Notes under the pieces: generated by a model
What the model was told of the DNA's origin: nothing
Seen by the model: only the letters and a program-made list of their open reading frames with translations
The model's database searches: none
Position numbers and translations under genes: made by a program
Origin: Amia ocellicauda
Taxonomy: Eukaryota > Chordata > Actinopteri > Amiiformes > Amiidae
Direction: 5' to 3'
Assembly: GCF_036373705.1 (NCBI RefSeq)
Contig: NW_027102660.1
Coordinates: 248,001-312,000 of the forward strand
DNA length: 64,000 nucleotides
In this document: in pieces, positions 43,077-55,412 of the stretch
Layout: every line of letters begins with the position of its first letter
Numbering within the stretch: the first letter of the stretch is position 1

Positions 43077-43194
43077 ATACCCCCACCCCTCTGAAGGCAA
43101 TGCCCCGAAACTCTCCTCTCTATTTAAGAACCCGCGCTTCTTTTAGGCAATACCTCTTTAATTCTCAGCTTCTGAAACATCCCGCTTCTTCAAC

Positions 43195-43624
43195 ATGTCC
43201 AGCGACATCAACATGAAACCCCGCAAGAAACAATCCCGGGCAAGGGTTCCTGTACTCACCAATTTGAAGATTGAACGCTCCTGGGTGTTGTTCTGGGGGG
43301 CTCGACGGGGTAACCGCTTTAAAAGGGATCCCAGCTATGTTGGAGTGGAGCTTCTTGCTTTGGGAGAGAAGGAGGGTACGTTGGAACCTTTTGAGACGGT
43401 AATTGAATACTCTTATGAGGACTGGTTGAAGGTGATGGCCTGGAGAGATCTGGGGCTTGTGGATAAGACTCTAGAAGGCTTGCAAGAGGGTCCAAGAGAA
43501 TGCGAAATGGAGTCTCCGACTCAGGGTTTTGAAAGGTGTGAATGGGAAAGCTTGCAGAACTACGACAGACGACGTGTGGGGTTTTGGAGGGGGGTCTGAC
43601 GGCTCAGGGGCTACTCTCTTCTAA
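43195..43624 (+). pseudogene. ORF1 with internal deletion
   Basis: About 280 bp are missing between GAACTAC and GACAGACGACG near 43563, which shifts the frame so the ORF ends at 43599. The N-terminus is intact. Confidence 0.85.
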
Positions 43625-43702
43625 GAGGGCGGTGTGTCGTGACGTAGTGAAGAGATAGGATAAAAGGTGCAACAATTCATTCATGGTTTAAAATTAAAGA
43701 GA

Positions 43703-44551
43703 ATGTCTTACCCGAAAGCTGCGGACGTCGACAGGCTCTACAGGCCTCTTCAAACCCGGGATCACCCCTGGTTCTATTCCCCAGATTTTGTATACACTCT
43801 GGAACCCTTTGACTGTGGTTACTCTCCAAGACCTCAGACCCCGGTCCCTCAGGACGAAACAACATGCGGTGCGATGGATGTCCAAATGAGTCTCGGGGAT
43901 CCCCAGCCTCTGGAGCTCATGGAGGGCCTCGATTTTGCCGAATTGTCTACCGTCTGTGCGTCTCAGGAGGGGGTCAGTCCAATGGATGGAGAAACACCCC
44001 ACAAACCACCAGGCGACCCAATGAGCATCGGACTGTCCCGGGGGCGTGATGAAGACGCAGGATTCTTGCCCGGGGTATGTGACCAAGTAAGCAGAGTGGT
44101 TAAAAGCACCCTGGTGTATATTCTGAGTGCTCTCATCGACCGAGCTCTGAAAGAAGTCTGTCGGGGGTGTGAAGTGAATCACCCCAGTCAGTTGAGACAC
44201 AGTTGTTTGTTTGAACCAGACCGTTACTATTTCCTGTTCTATTTCAACGTGTTTTACAGAAGACTGAACAAACCGTGGCTGAAACCGGCACTAATCAAGG
44301 CGCTCTCTTACTCCCACATACATGTCACTGTGGGACAAGTCCAGAAAATCATAGATGAGATTTTGCTGGAGCTGAAAAAGGAGCCGTTTATAATAGAGAA
44401 ACTTGGGCAGCTGCTCAATGACCTGGATGAGCCGAGTAGAAAAACCGCTGGCAAGCTAAAAGCTTATTTCTTCCGTAAAGAAGTTAAAGCTGGGGGCAGC
44501 GACGAAGAATTCGACATCTACGCCACTGATTCAGACTCTGACCTGAACTAA
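43703..44551 (+). CDS. ORF2 (intact), copy D
   Basis: 282 aa from MSYPKAADVD. An upstream in-frame ATG at 43667 exists but lies at the TATA-like box and is unlikely. Cys/His motif and acidic tail are kept. Confidence 0.75.
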   Translation: MSYPKAADVDRLYRPLQTRDHPWFYSPDFVYTLEPFDCGYSPRPQTPVPQDETTCGAMDVQMSLGDPQPLELMEGLDFAELSTVCASQEGVSPMDGETPHKPPGDPMSIGLSRGRDEDAGFLPGVCDQVSRVVKSTLVYILSALIDRALKEVCRGCEVNHPSQLRHSCLFEPDRYYFLFYFNVFYRRLNKPWLKPALIKALSYSHIHVTVGQVQKIIDEILLELKKEPFIIEKLGQLLNDLDEPSRKTAGKLKAYFFRKEVKAGGSDEEFDIYATDSDSDLN

Positions 44552-44563
44552 GGGACTTTGAAC

Positions 44564-44956
44564 ATGGGGAATGTTCTGGACTGCTTCTGCAACTGGTTCT
44601 GTCATCAACACTCAGCAGCTAACCTGAGAGCGCTATTACACCATGTGCTTGACAGAAAAGTAGCCAACGCGAGCCTTTTCTCTACAGATTTAACCATCGA
44701 TGAGGATCAACTTTCAAACCTGGAAAAGTGAATGGCTGCTGTAACAAAGACCGGGGGGTACGAACACTGGGATGAAGGGCTCAAGGGGGCCAAGAATGAT
44801 ATTAGGCCATTTCATCAACATCTGTATGACCTTTTACTGAGCATGTTTAATACACCTCTGTTTACTTTTAAAATAGGTCATATTGTTGTTTTATTTACAT
44901 ATGTAACTGAGGTGTGTGCCTACAAGATAAAGAAACAGGTATATTTGTTGATATAG
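44564..44956 (+). pseudogene. ORF3, nonsense mutant
   Basis: Stop TGA at 44729-44731 (codon 56), the same mutation as copy A although the two copies belong to different left-half lineages. MGN start and downstream BH1-like part are intact. Confidence 0.78.
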
Positions 44957-45128
44957 ATCAAGTAACCAATCATCTGATTTCTTTTTGTCTGGACCGTAGA
45001 AAAAATTGTTGTGTATGTTATACTTTTCTCAAATGTCTAAAAAGGGGTATCTGCTCTCCTGAAGTTGAATAAAAAACCTTGTATAAAAACTTTGCGCATA
45101 GTGTGGGTCTGTGTGGTTATTTGACAGA

Positions 45129-46220
45129 ATGACTCGGCAAGCTCCCCAAATGCAGGAACTATACTACAACCCAGCCAAGATTGGGGGTTTGGCGGGTAAG
45201 AAGGGTTTTCAAAGAGGACTCGCTGAGGCCGGAGTGAAGGTTAATGATGTGGTTGTTTCAGAATGGTTACGGGAACAAGACGCCTATACCTTACATAAAC
45301 CTCTCAGGATTAACTTTAAAAGAAACCGCGTATATGCAACTGACATAGATTCACAATGGCAAATGGATCTAGTCGATATGTCAAATTTATCAAAACATAA
45401 CAATGGTCACAAATTGATGTTGATGTGTATCGATGTGTTATCAAAATATGCCTGGGCTCGCATTCTACATAATAAAACAGGTCGGGCGGTGACAAGGGCC
45501 TTTGAGGATATATTGTCCCAGGGTCGATGTCCTAAAAAACTGCAGACTGATAAAGGAAAAGAGTTTCTCAACAGAGAATTTCAGAATCTACTGAAGAGAC
45601 ACAAAATACATCATTTCACCACCGGTAATGAGCTTAGGGCATCGGTAGTGGAGAGGTTTAACCGCACCATAAAGACCAAAATGTGGAGATATTTTACAGC
45701 GGTCAACACGTTCAAGTATTTTGATAAAGTTCAGGATTTTATCGATGCTTACAACCAAGGGTATCACACCAGTATTAAAATGAAGCCTTTAGATGTTGAT
45801 CAAAGTAATTCTTTTAAGGTCTATAAAAAATTATACCGACCATTTATTAAGAAGGGAAAAACTACTTATTAGTTCAACATCGGTGATGTGGTTCGCGTTT
45901 CAAAGCTAAGGAGTACTTTTGCCAAAGGTTATGAACAAACATTTTCTGACGAATATTTTACAGTTACCGAACAGTTGGCTAGAGACCCCCCCGTGTACCG
46001 GTTAAAAGACTATGACAGGGAGGATATAGAAGGAACGTTTTACGAAGCCGAGTTACAAAAAATTATTGTGGGTAAAGACAGTGTATACAGAGTTGAAAAG
46101 ATATTAGCTGAAAAAACCCAGAACCGGAAAAAATATGTGTTGATGAAATGGCTTGGATGGTCTGAAAAGTTCAATAGTTGGGTCCCGGAACAACAGGTTT
46201 GCGATATTCAATCCTTATAA
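45129..46220 (+). pseudogene. int: Integrase, single nonsense mutation
   Basis: TAG at 45870-45872 replaces a Lys codon after KGKTTY (about residue 248), before the SH3-like and chromodomain region. The catalytic D, D, E are all upstream and intact. One lesion in an otherwise complete gene. Confidence 0.92.
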
Positions 46221-46266
46221 CAACATGCCCGCGGGTGTGTTGGGGGCATTACTTTCGATTCTCAAG

Positions 46267-46999
46267 ATGGAATCAGGAGGCTTCTACGTGACTCTACCCA
46301 GTAATGCCTCTCTCGATATATATCCTAAAAATGAAATATCCAGTTACACGGTACAATTTGGAAAATCTATAGATCTAAGGGGGTCGTGGGAAGTGGGGTT
46401 GGCGGAAATACAGTATCCTTACACTTGGGCTGTTTTACAAGATAAGGATGCCACCTTCGCCATTTTTGATGATGTTAAAAAGAGTCAATGGACATTCACG
46501 ATACAAGGAGGTTATTATGACAATGTGGATAAAATATTAGATGAGATGCATAAACAGTTCTCAGAAGGCACCCCCAACATCAAGCTATATTACAACCCTA
46601 TTAAAAACAGAGTGTACAAGGTGTCAAAACCAGGTATTAGCATTCAAACCAGCGGCCAACTGGGGCGTATATTTGGGTTCTATTCTGACACAGAGAGCAG
46701 GTTCTCAGAAGTGGTGGGGCGGCTTTTACACTCTTTATGTGTATACGGATATCATAACCCACCAGAGGGTCGGGGATAGTTATGTCCCCCTTTTGAGAAA
46801 TGTACTTATTAAAGGTAAAAGCAATGACATGGTCACAATTACTTATGACAAACCACACTACGTACCAGTCTCAAATACCCACTTTGACAACATCACGATC
46901 GAAGTAAAATCGGATCAGAATATCAACGTACCCTTCCGCTTCAGTAAAGTTAATGTCAAACTACATTTTCGACCCCTGAAACAGTTTGTACATTATTAA
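46267..46999 (+). pseudogene. Penton protein, common frameshift only
   Basis: Like copy B: open from MESGGFYV to about 46779, then the shared shift in GTGGTGGGGCGGC near 46715 and C-terminal part in another frame to 46999. Confidence 0.85.
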
Positions 47000-47000
47000 A

Positions 47001-47491
47001 ATGGCTACCTCGAGGGGTTATGTAGATCCTAGCGCCTATGTGGATTATTACAAGATGCAAGATGGAACGGCTTGCCCGGTATTGTAGGAGCCCCCACAAT
47101 GTATGGCGCCGGTCTAGGAGGACTCTTTCGTGGTCTCTTTAGAATGGCCATACCCCTGCTTAAGAGAGGCTTTGCTATAGCCAGACCCCACTTGAAATCA
47201 GCGGCTAAAAATATTGTTAGTGACGTGTTCACCAATGTTATGAACCGGCCAGCTAGCCATGAGCATCAGGAGGGTTCGGGTCTCATGGTAATGGCGAGGA
47301 GGGGGGGGTAAAAGAAGAAACAGCATGTGTCCACCAGGGGGCGACAAAGATCCGTGGCTAACAAAAAACGAAGAATCTCTCATTCTCCAACATATCGTGG
47401 AAACACTCGGAGAAGGAAGCAGCACAAGAAAAAACCTGCAAAAAGAAAGTCTCAAAGAAAGAAAAATAGAGCCTCAGGATACATCTTTTAA
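47001..47491 (+). pseudogene. Core protein, two frameshifts
   Basis: One base is missing in GGAACGGCTTGCCC compared with copy B (GGCTTTGCCC), giving a stop at 47085-47087. An 8-G run near 47310 adds a second shift. The basic tail remains at the DNA level. Confidence 0.85.
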
Positions 47492-47493
47492 AC

Positions 47494-48809
47494 ATGTCTT
47501 TTGTCCATCGGAAGAGTCTATCGGAAGAATGCGTCAAATCAGAACTGGATCTGTTTACAGTTCCATACACTCAAACGAGTATAGATAAGATCATATATGT
47601 AGAGATTCCCCCTCTTTCTGCAATTTCAGACACGGCCCCTCTGGAGTTTTTTATAGCTGGCAATGGCGAGGATTATATTGATTTGAATAACACATTTATT
47701 TTAATGAACTGTAAAGTGACTGATGAGGATGGCGATGCAATCGAGAAGACGACCAACGCTGGGGTCATCAATTACCCGGTGGCCACCATGTTTTCACAGG
47801 TGGATGTGACCCTGGGAGATCGGCTCATTAGTCAAAGCAGCAATACTTACCCCTATAGAGCCATGATGGAGTGTATACTTAATTATAGTGAGGAGACCCT
47901 AAGCAAACAGTTCAGCCCCGGCCTTTTCTTCAAAGACATCCCGGAAGCTATGGACGACAAGGATCCAGAGGGACTCAATAAGGGTTTGCAAAAAAGAACG
48001 GCCTTTTCAACAGAAGGGAGGACCTTTGAGCTAATGGGGCATATCCATGCAGACATATTTTTCCAAGAAAAACTCATGCTCAACGGGGTAGACATTAAAA
48101 TTAAAATGATCCGTAGTAAAAGTGCTTTTTGTCTGATGACCCCTGATACTGAAAAATATAAACTGACCATATTATCGGCCTCGCTGTTTGTGAAAAAAGT
48201 GTCCGTCTCCCCGGCGGTTAAACTAGGACACGCGCAGGCGTTAATGACGGCAAACACCAAGTACCCGATCGAAAGAGTCTATATGAAAGTCCACAGTATC
48301 CCCGCAGGGACACGGGTGATGAACCAGGAAAATCTGTTTCTAGGACAGCTCCCAAAACAGGTTATTATAGGTCTCGAAGATAATGATGCATTTACCGGGG
48401 TTTACAACAAGAACCCCTTTAACTTTAAACATTATAACGCGGAATTTATAGCGTTGTACGTCGATGGTGTGCAGGTTCCATCCAGACCTTTTCAACCTGA
48501 CTTTGAAAACGGCAATGCGGTTCGTGAATATGACAGTCTAGTACTGGCTACGGGTCGCCATCTCAAGGATCAAACTCCCGGCTGATCGATCGCCGGGAAT
48601 ACTGCAGCGGTTACACCCTGTACGGTTTCAACCTGACCCCTGACGAAGAGTGTGGACAACATTTTTCACAGATGAAGACGGGCAATATGCGTTTGGAGAT
48701 GCGTTTCAAGCAGCCTCTACCACGCACTGTAAATATGGTCGTGTATGCAGTGTTTGACAACATTATTGAGGTGAATCAGAGGAGAAACGTTATGTATGAT
48801 TATTATTAA
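47494..48809 (+). pseudogene. Major capsid protein with native start, one frameshift
   Basis: The only copy that keeps the native MCP N-terminus (MSFVHRKSLSEECVKSE, ATG 3 bp after the core stop). Open for 363 codons. Then CTCCCGGCTGATC in place of CTCTGCTGATC near 48577 shifts the frame about 75 codons before the normal end at 48809. Confidence 0.9.
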
Positions 48810-48810
48810 A

Positions 48811-49368
48811 ATGAACACCAGAGAGCTCAACCACATCATGAATGCCCTGGCCAGCTCACGGAAACTGTTTCAAGGAGTCTACACCTGCGATCAGCTGCCT
48901 AAATTTAAGATCAAGAATTTACCTGCAATGTACATAATCAACACACACCCTAAAAATATGCCCGGAGAACATTGGCTGGCTATTTATCTAAGGGAGGACC
49001 ACCGTGGTGAATTTTTTGATTCCTATGCAAACCCCCCGGATTTCAGACCTTTCCCTCGGAAGATCAATTACTTTCTGCTCAACAACTGTCAAGAAACCAT
49101 TTACAGCGGTCGTCAAGTACAAAGTCTTCAGACCTTCACTTGTGGTCAACACTGTGTGTTTTTCTTATATCATAGATCTAAAGGAAGGTCATACCCCGAT
49201 ATTATGGCCTTGTACAGTGAGGATTTAGGCCAAAATGATAAAAAAGTGGCAGAGTTTGTCAGGACACTGTGGACCCCCCCTTATAACACAATGACTTACG
49301 ACCCTAGCCAGCCGTGTATACAGATGGGGTGTTCTTGTGAGGATTTTAAAAGATGTCATGCGTGTTAA
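48811..49368 (+). CDS. Adenain-like cysteine protease (intact), copy D
   Basis: 185 aa with GEHW, FFDSY and CGQHC. Private changes VYTCDQ, INYFLL and FVRTLW are away from the active site. Confidence 0.92.
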   Translation: MNTRELNHIMNALASSRKLFQGVYTCDQLPKFKIKNLPAMYIINTHPKNMPGEHWLAIYLREDHRGEFFDSYANPPDFRPFPRKINYFLLNNCQETIYSGRQVQSLQTFTCGQHCVFFLYHRSKGRSYPDIMALYSEDLGQNDKKVAEFVRTLWTPPYNTMTYDPSQPCIQMGCSCEDFKRCHAC

Positions 49369-49547
49369 GGTGAATAAATAATGAAAACAGCCTTTGAATC
49401 ATTAGTTTTGTTTTTATTCAACACAATTCTTATACAAAGCAGGGGTTATGGTATAAATAAATGTACAACATTTGAAAAATAAAAAATAAAAATAAAAAAT
49501 TGTTTGTCGGGTCATTATTTACAGGGGAGACAAATAAAAACATGAGA

Positions 49548-50126
49548 TTAATAAGCTTCCCAACGATGGATAGATCCTGAGGATGGTCGCTCAGCACGGT
49601 CAGAGTAATGAGATATCGGAGTCAGATCAGGCTCCACCTCTTTACACAGACGGACTTTTTGTCGCGTTTCCTGGTTAGGAACTGTTGATTGGGGCATGTT
49701 CAGACAGGCCATCGCCTGTAGGAAAGCATTCCAGCCTACAGGTCGGCGACTATCGGGTACCTTATTAGTGCTAGTGACACTCTTCAACAAATCAAACATG
49801 TGTGAACCTTTGATCACCGCAACATCTTTATCAACCGTTCCCCCCGCATCAGCCCCAGAACCATTTTCTTGAGAGGCCATGGTTAAAGTTAAAATGTTTT
49901 GATCTTTTTCACCCTGTCTAACCAGACGGAGGTAGCGCTGTAACGTGTTGGTATACAACTGGGCTTTGGAATACTGATTTAAATCGGCCCTGGCCTGTAT
50001 AGCTTTCATTTCAGAGTCCAGGTTGTTTTCGGCCGTTTGTCTAATGGGCTCTGGCCCGACAACATTTTTTCTCAGTTTCTCAAGCTGCTCCTGAGGGATC
50101 AAAAACATTTTCTGAGCATATTCCAT
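49548..50126 (-). CDS. Unknown gene, in-frame deletion variant (192 aa)
   Basis: Same N- and C-termini as the ~216-aa gene, but about 43 residues (from the acidic linker through RNMPARSKRH...GQL) are missing in frame at DKDVAV/IKGSHMFD near 49815. The conserved GSHMFDLLKS and GWNAFLQAM module is partly kept. Confidence 0.65.
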   Translation of the reverse strand: MEYAQKMFLIPQEQLEKLRKNVVGPEPIRQTAENNLDSEMKAIQARADLNQYSKAQLYTNTLQRYLRLVRQGEKDQNILTLTMASQENGSGADAGGTVDKDVAVIKGSHMFDLLKSVTSTNKVPDSRRPVGWNAFLQAMACLNMPQSTVPNQETRQKVRLCKEVEPDLTPISHYSDRAERPSSGSIHRWEAY

Positions 50127-50128
50127 TA

Positions 50129-50464
50129 TTAACCCACTCTGGAAGCTAGAAGACTGGTTAGGAAAGGCACGGCTATGCTCAACAGCGGTCCTATAAAACC
50201 CCCGGTTTGATTAATCTTCTTTCTTTTTCTTTTAATAGAATACTTCTTATTAGCGATGATCTTGATAACCGCTTTTTGTTTTTTGAGTTTAGAATGTTGA
50301 GAAGGGGTTAGGGGTATATTACCGCGTAAGATGTTAAAAGCTATTTCACACAGGGTCTCGATCAAATCCGAGGGGGCCCCTGCCAGCACAGCTTTCCTAT
50401 GGCGCGGGCTCCTCTCAAATAACATTTGCAAAAGCGGCAGATTTCTTTTAATCCGAACAGACAT
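50129..50464 (-). CDS. 111-aa basic protein, copy D
   Basis: One change from B and C (LFERSPRH for LFEGSPRH). Confidence 0.72.
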   Translation of the reverse strand: MSVRIKRNLPLLQMLFERSPRHRKAVLAGAPSDLIETLCEIAFNILRGNIPLTPSQHSKLKKQKAVIKIIANKKYSIKRKRKKINQTGGFIGPLLSIAVPFLTSLLASRVG

Positions 50465-50470
50465 TCTTAT

Positions 50471-51142
50471 TTATTTCCTTTTCTTTAGCACATAGACTGC
50501 CGGCCAATCGTGCGGGCACAAACCTGTTCTTAGGGGAAAGTCTTCTGGGGTTTGTGCATTTAATTCCGCAATCAAGTACCCGTAGGGTTTTTTGGTGGCA
50601 TCCTCAAATGCCTCCAAAAAGAACTTGGTCTGGTTAGGGTACATTTGACGAGCCAAGACGGTGACCTGTAGTTTATCTCTGGGGTTTTTAAAAAGAATTA
50701 TATAATTGGCATATAAATTAATAGTGCGGCTTTTTTTACCTTGAAAAAATAGATTTTGAACTAAATAAATAATACTTAAATTCCTATGATGAGTGTACTT
50801 TGTGAAAGCTTTTTCCACTTCACTGTTGTCACCGGCCTGCTCCATCAGGTCATCAAGGATCACTAGGTTAGTATTACCGGGCGGGAACAAGTCATCGTCA
50901 CACAACGAGGCGGGGAGACCTTGCACAAATTTCAGATTATTTTTTTTCGAAGCCAAATCATCGTAGAGAGGTTGCCAGCAAGAGAAACACCACACTATGT
51001 TGTCAAGAGCTTGGGACACGGTTGCGTCCACATCTTCTATGATGTTCTTTATAAGATAGCTCTTCCCCGAATTGGAGGGACCGGCTATAATACAGGAGAA
51101 AGGGTGTTGAAGTCTGTTTTCAAAACCACCGCTAATATCCAT
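50471..51142 (-). CDS. Packaging ATPase (intact), copy D
   Basis: 223 aa, Walker A and B intact. More changes than C: PPGNTN for PPGQTN, INLYANY for INLNANY, and LIAELNAQTPEDFPLRT near the C-terminus. Confidence 0.92.
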   Translation of the reverse strand: MDISGGFENRLQHPFSCIIAGPSNSGKSYLIKNIIEDVDATVSQALDNIVWCFSCWQPLYDDLASKKNNLKFVQGLPASLCDDDLFPPGNTNLVILDDLMEQAGDNSEVEKAFTKYTHHRNLSIIYLVQNLFFQGKKSRTINLYANYIILFKNPRDKLQVTVLARQMYPNQTKFFLEAFEDATKKPYGYLIAELNAQTPEDFPLRTGLCPHDWPAVYVLKKRK

Positions 51143-54100
51143 AAGGCAGAGTGGTATAATCAGTCTTCAACACTCTTTTATTGTACACCACCCTGAACCG
51201 TTTGTTTAGTGATCTATTTTCCAACGTGTACCCCTTTTTATTGCGATAGATCTGATTTCCGGCTGTAATAATCTCACGAGGAGGCGCGTCTTTCTCGGTT
51301 ACAAAACTTTCTACCAGGGTCGTCAGAGACTTGATGTTAATGAGCTTGTTGTTACAATGGTTCAGAGTGAAACCCTTAACTTTCATACAGGTCTTACCCG
51401 CAGCCGTTCTGTATGCGTAAGTCTTAGGACCCCCTGAAACAAACTCCACTATGTGGTCCTGAGGATCTAGTTCGCTCGTTAACTCCCCAAGGTAGTCCCC
51501 GAGGGGAGGGACCCAATCCCCTGGCCTGGTGACAAAGATTACAGAGTCAGTATCATGATAGAGCGTGCGTTCCTGCAACTGATCCATTAAGTTGTACAGT
51601 TCAAGCCGGGCGTAAGCCGTGGTAAAAACCGCTATGAAAACATTAACGTTCCCCTGTTTGGTGGGGAAATCTTTAGGGGCCCTCCACTGGACCTGTGCCA
51701 CGTGGTCATTTAAGAATTGAAAGTGTGATACTGCATGTTGTTTGGAAAACATAAATTCTATAAACTGTTCAGGGGTTTTAATCAAGGTTGTGTTTAGACG
51801 GTAATTTCTTTCCCCAAACTTACCCCACAGACTGTTTAAAATCAGTTTGGACATTTGTCTCTTGGCGGGGTTTACAGTTATGTTCCCCAGCTCTAGACGG
51901 ATCCCTTCCTTTTCAAAATATTGCTAAACGTATCGCTCTTTGGCCGCGGAGTCAACACACCATGAGGGATAGCCCGATGCCTCCTGTTTCCCTTTCAGAT
52001 GGGTCATAATGTAATCAGCAAAAAGAGTATCAGATTTTTCAGAAAAATGCCAAACCTCATACACCTTACCGACTCTGTAACCTTTCTCCACCGCCTTGTC
52101 AAGCTCAATGCTACACCAGACACCCGTCAGCGCTCTCTCTTCATCACTGTGCAGACAAGAGGTAGTTTGATTTTCAGTTTCCACACACGTTCTACACAGA
52201 GGGAACATCAATTTTCCCGAACACCTGTAAGGCAACACGGGTAAGAACAGCTCGCGAGGAGGGTACATGGTGACTTTGATCAAACCAAAGTAATGTCCGA
52301 TTTCGAGAAAGTCACGATAAACAATGGTTGGACGCCCCACCGGGTACATTTTGGTCTTGTTGACATAAGGGTACAGACTGGTGAAATCATAGTAATCTAC
52401 TCTCTCACCCTCTTTTACCTCATAATGTAAACAGAGGGCGTTGGTACGACCCCCAAATAACGCATCCCGGGGCTCAAGACGTTCAGAAAAGTCCAAGGTT
52501 TCCATAAACCGTTGTACCCCCGCATCCTGTTGCTTCAGGGTCGTCCACTCGTGTTCCCAAATCACCAGCACGTTCAAACCATAGGTGTTTTTTAAAGTTT
52601 CAATTCGTTCCTGGAAATTATAGTACATATCACTGCAGAGTTTTTGTGTTACGGGGTTAAAGGTGTTTGGGTCGAAGCACTGAGGACAGCCATGGTAAAT
52701 ACAACCTGCAAACTCATAAGCGGTACGCCGCCCGGACACGTCGCTAAAACCGTCTAAGTAGTAAGGCCCCATTTTGACTTCCCCTTGATTTAAAGCATGT
52801 CTGATGAAGATGTTATCCCGGGCACTCAGGTATTCCAGCCACTGTATGGAGACAGTCGAAAAGTTCTTTTGTCTAGCACGATAGTTGTCAGAAGTGGTGA
52901 CCGCTATAGTGTTTTTCTGCAAGAAATTGGACCGATACATTTTCATGCAGAGAGACGCTATGGTCACACTTTGCAAAGGGTCGAGACCCGATGTGTTGAT
53001 AACCTCGGCGCGGAAACGCACACAGGCTTCTTTAAGGATCACCACATCATTTTTACAATAAGCAGCCATCTCTTCTCGGTCATCAAAAACACCTCCCTTA
53101 ACCGTATTGTACCATTTAAAGAATTCCTCCCTCTCATGAGACATCATAGTATCAACCCCATAATAAGTGGCGGGCAGGTAGGACCCTCGATAATTTTGAG
53201 TGTCCATAGTATTAAAAAAATGGCAGAACCAACCTTTCTTCTGAGCCTCAAAACCCAGAGCCTTAGGCAAAGCGCTCAATTTCATGGGGATGAAATTTAA
53301 CGAGTCTATGTAACGTTAGTTGAAAGCTTCGTCGGTGAAACACATGATCTTGCTACCCTGAGCTATTATTTTTGGGGTCACCCCATTTTCCACCAGATAC
53401 TTCATCAAAATGTAAGAATCATAACCCTTAGCATTGTGGGCAATAAATGTGTAATTGAGGTATTTTGGACCGCGATACCGCGTAAAGAAATCCCTGACAC
53501 AACTCTCACCGCTAGCTGACCACTCACGATCCAACATGTCAATACAGAGTATATAATTAGCAACGTGGACCCCGTTTTCTTGCCGGCATTCAAAAGCAAA
53601 AAAGACATACCGGTTGTGCGGCGGCTCCTTTTTAACCGGCTGAATAAAGCACTGGTGTTCGGACCCCGGGGTTAAATCAGCATTACAGATCCTGCATCTC
53701 GGCTCCAGACATTTGTGTGGTTTAACCTCATGAAAACGGTACTGGAGGCAACACTGCGGGCAATATTTAGTTTGATCACAATAACTCCGTTTTTTAACCC
53801 CCTCAGCAGCGGCCCTCTGTACCTTATGCTCGGAAAAACAGAACGCTGAGAGACAAATCCTTAAGCAATCTTTACATCGGATGGTAGGGGCCAAACCCTT
53901 ACGACATTGCGGATTGAAACAGACGTTACAGTAACCGTCACAGCGGTGCTTAAGCTTATCATTGAAGGCCTTATAACACCAATGACAAACATACGAACAA
54001 CCCAAAAAAGCCGTCAAACTCTTTATTCCAAAGTAATGACTATCACTTAGGAAGAGAAACAGTGTCTGTGTATGGGTTTCAGGATGTGTCTGAAATTTCA

Positions 54101-54470
54101 CAAATACTTCCTTTACCTCACAACGGTACCACACAACAATTTTTAAAGACAACAACTCCTCAAACTTGGTGATGTCTGAAAAGGCAACCATCTGTTGAGA
54201 GTTTAAGCCGGCCCTCTGATGAAGCATTAAAGCTTCTTGCAGAGCTTGGGGTTCAGGCATGTCGGGGGTGAGTAGTTTTATTAAACTGTAAGCAAAACAG
54301 AGCTTATTGTCCCCACTGGAACTCACCACTAATTGCCTGAGCTTGGTCCTAATTATGTCGTTCTTCAAGCATTTCGACAGTCTTCTAAGCGCCCCACCCT
54401 CAGGGTTACGAACCACATTCATTACCAGAGACAGACTTTCATCAGCTATGATGGCTGCGTTACTTTGCAA
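51132..54470 (-). pseudogene. polB: Protein-primed DNA polymerase B, two stops and an exonuclease change
   Basis: Nearly full length. TAA at 53313-53315, shared with copy B, separates a 384-codon N-terminal part (Cys-rich region and exonuclease I-II) from a 453-codon middle part (exonuclease III, motif A). TAG near 51926 (Gln in copy B) separates the motif B-C part. Exonuclease motif I reads FFAFEC: codon GCT at 53595-53597 replaces the catalytic Asp seen in copy B, so proofreading would be lost even without the stops. Confidence 0.92.
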
Positions 54471-55346
54471 TAACGCTTCGATTTTAGCCAGACGTCTAAA
54501 TTATCTCCACTCAGCATTACAGATAGGTTGCTAAACAAATCATCCCCTCTGAGTTCTAACTGTACAACATCTCGAGGTCTGACCCTTTCAGCAACCTGTT
54601 CAAGCATTTTCTGCAAGGCCTCGTGTATGTTGACAAATATTTCTGCATAATTGTCACAATTTAAAAGTTCTGCAAAATTAAAACGCTGAATCATTTCAAA
54701 ATTGTTATAGGCCGGTCTATCTATAATCACGGGATCACTGGTACTCTTGGACACATCATCATTTTGAACAAAGCCTTCACCCCCTACATTCTCACAGAGC
54801 ATGTCCTCCACAGCCTTATCAGTCTCAGAACCCTCCACATTCCGAACACCCCCACTGCTGACATCTACAAAACCCCCTTTTTGAGGAGGCTCATTTAAAG
54901 CCTGTAAAAGTCCTTCAAAGATATCCAAGACCCTCCTCTATAGTGATGGCTGCTTCTGCCGCCATCCTGTGTTCTAATTGTCTCAAATCATTTATAAAAG
55001 GGGCAGAATTTGGTTGGGGTAGCTCCTCCAAAGCCTCCACCATTTCAAACAAATCGGGGTGAACTAGGGGGTGAACCTCTATAAGCGCTACCGGTGGGAG
55101 GTGGTTATTTAGATCATTGACCATCTGTAACAGGTCGGGGTTCACCGGTAAGTCTGTTAATTCACATTCTATCGGTGGTAATTGGGGGTTATTTAAATCA
55201 TTTATCATTTGTAATAGTTCCAGGTTCATTGGGACATCAGAGGAGTTCACAACAGGGCCGGGGATGTTCTCTCGGGAAGGTCTTTTTGGGGCCCTAGCTT
55301 GTTCATAATCCTTTAGTTTGTGAGTTCTTTTACCAAGTCAGGACAT
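54446..55346 (-). pseudogene. Repeat-containing PolB N-terminal ORF, 14-bp deletion
   Basis: Open as in B and C, except that 14 bp are missing at ATCCAAGACCC near 54928, shifting the frame in the middle. Same ATG-TCC-TGA at 55338-55346. Confidence 0.6.
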
Positions 55347-55412
55347 TTTTTAATTTATTTTTTATTTTTCCAACAACCCACAATAGTAAGGCGTTTTGTG
55401 TCTATTAAAACA

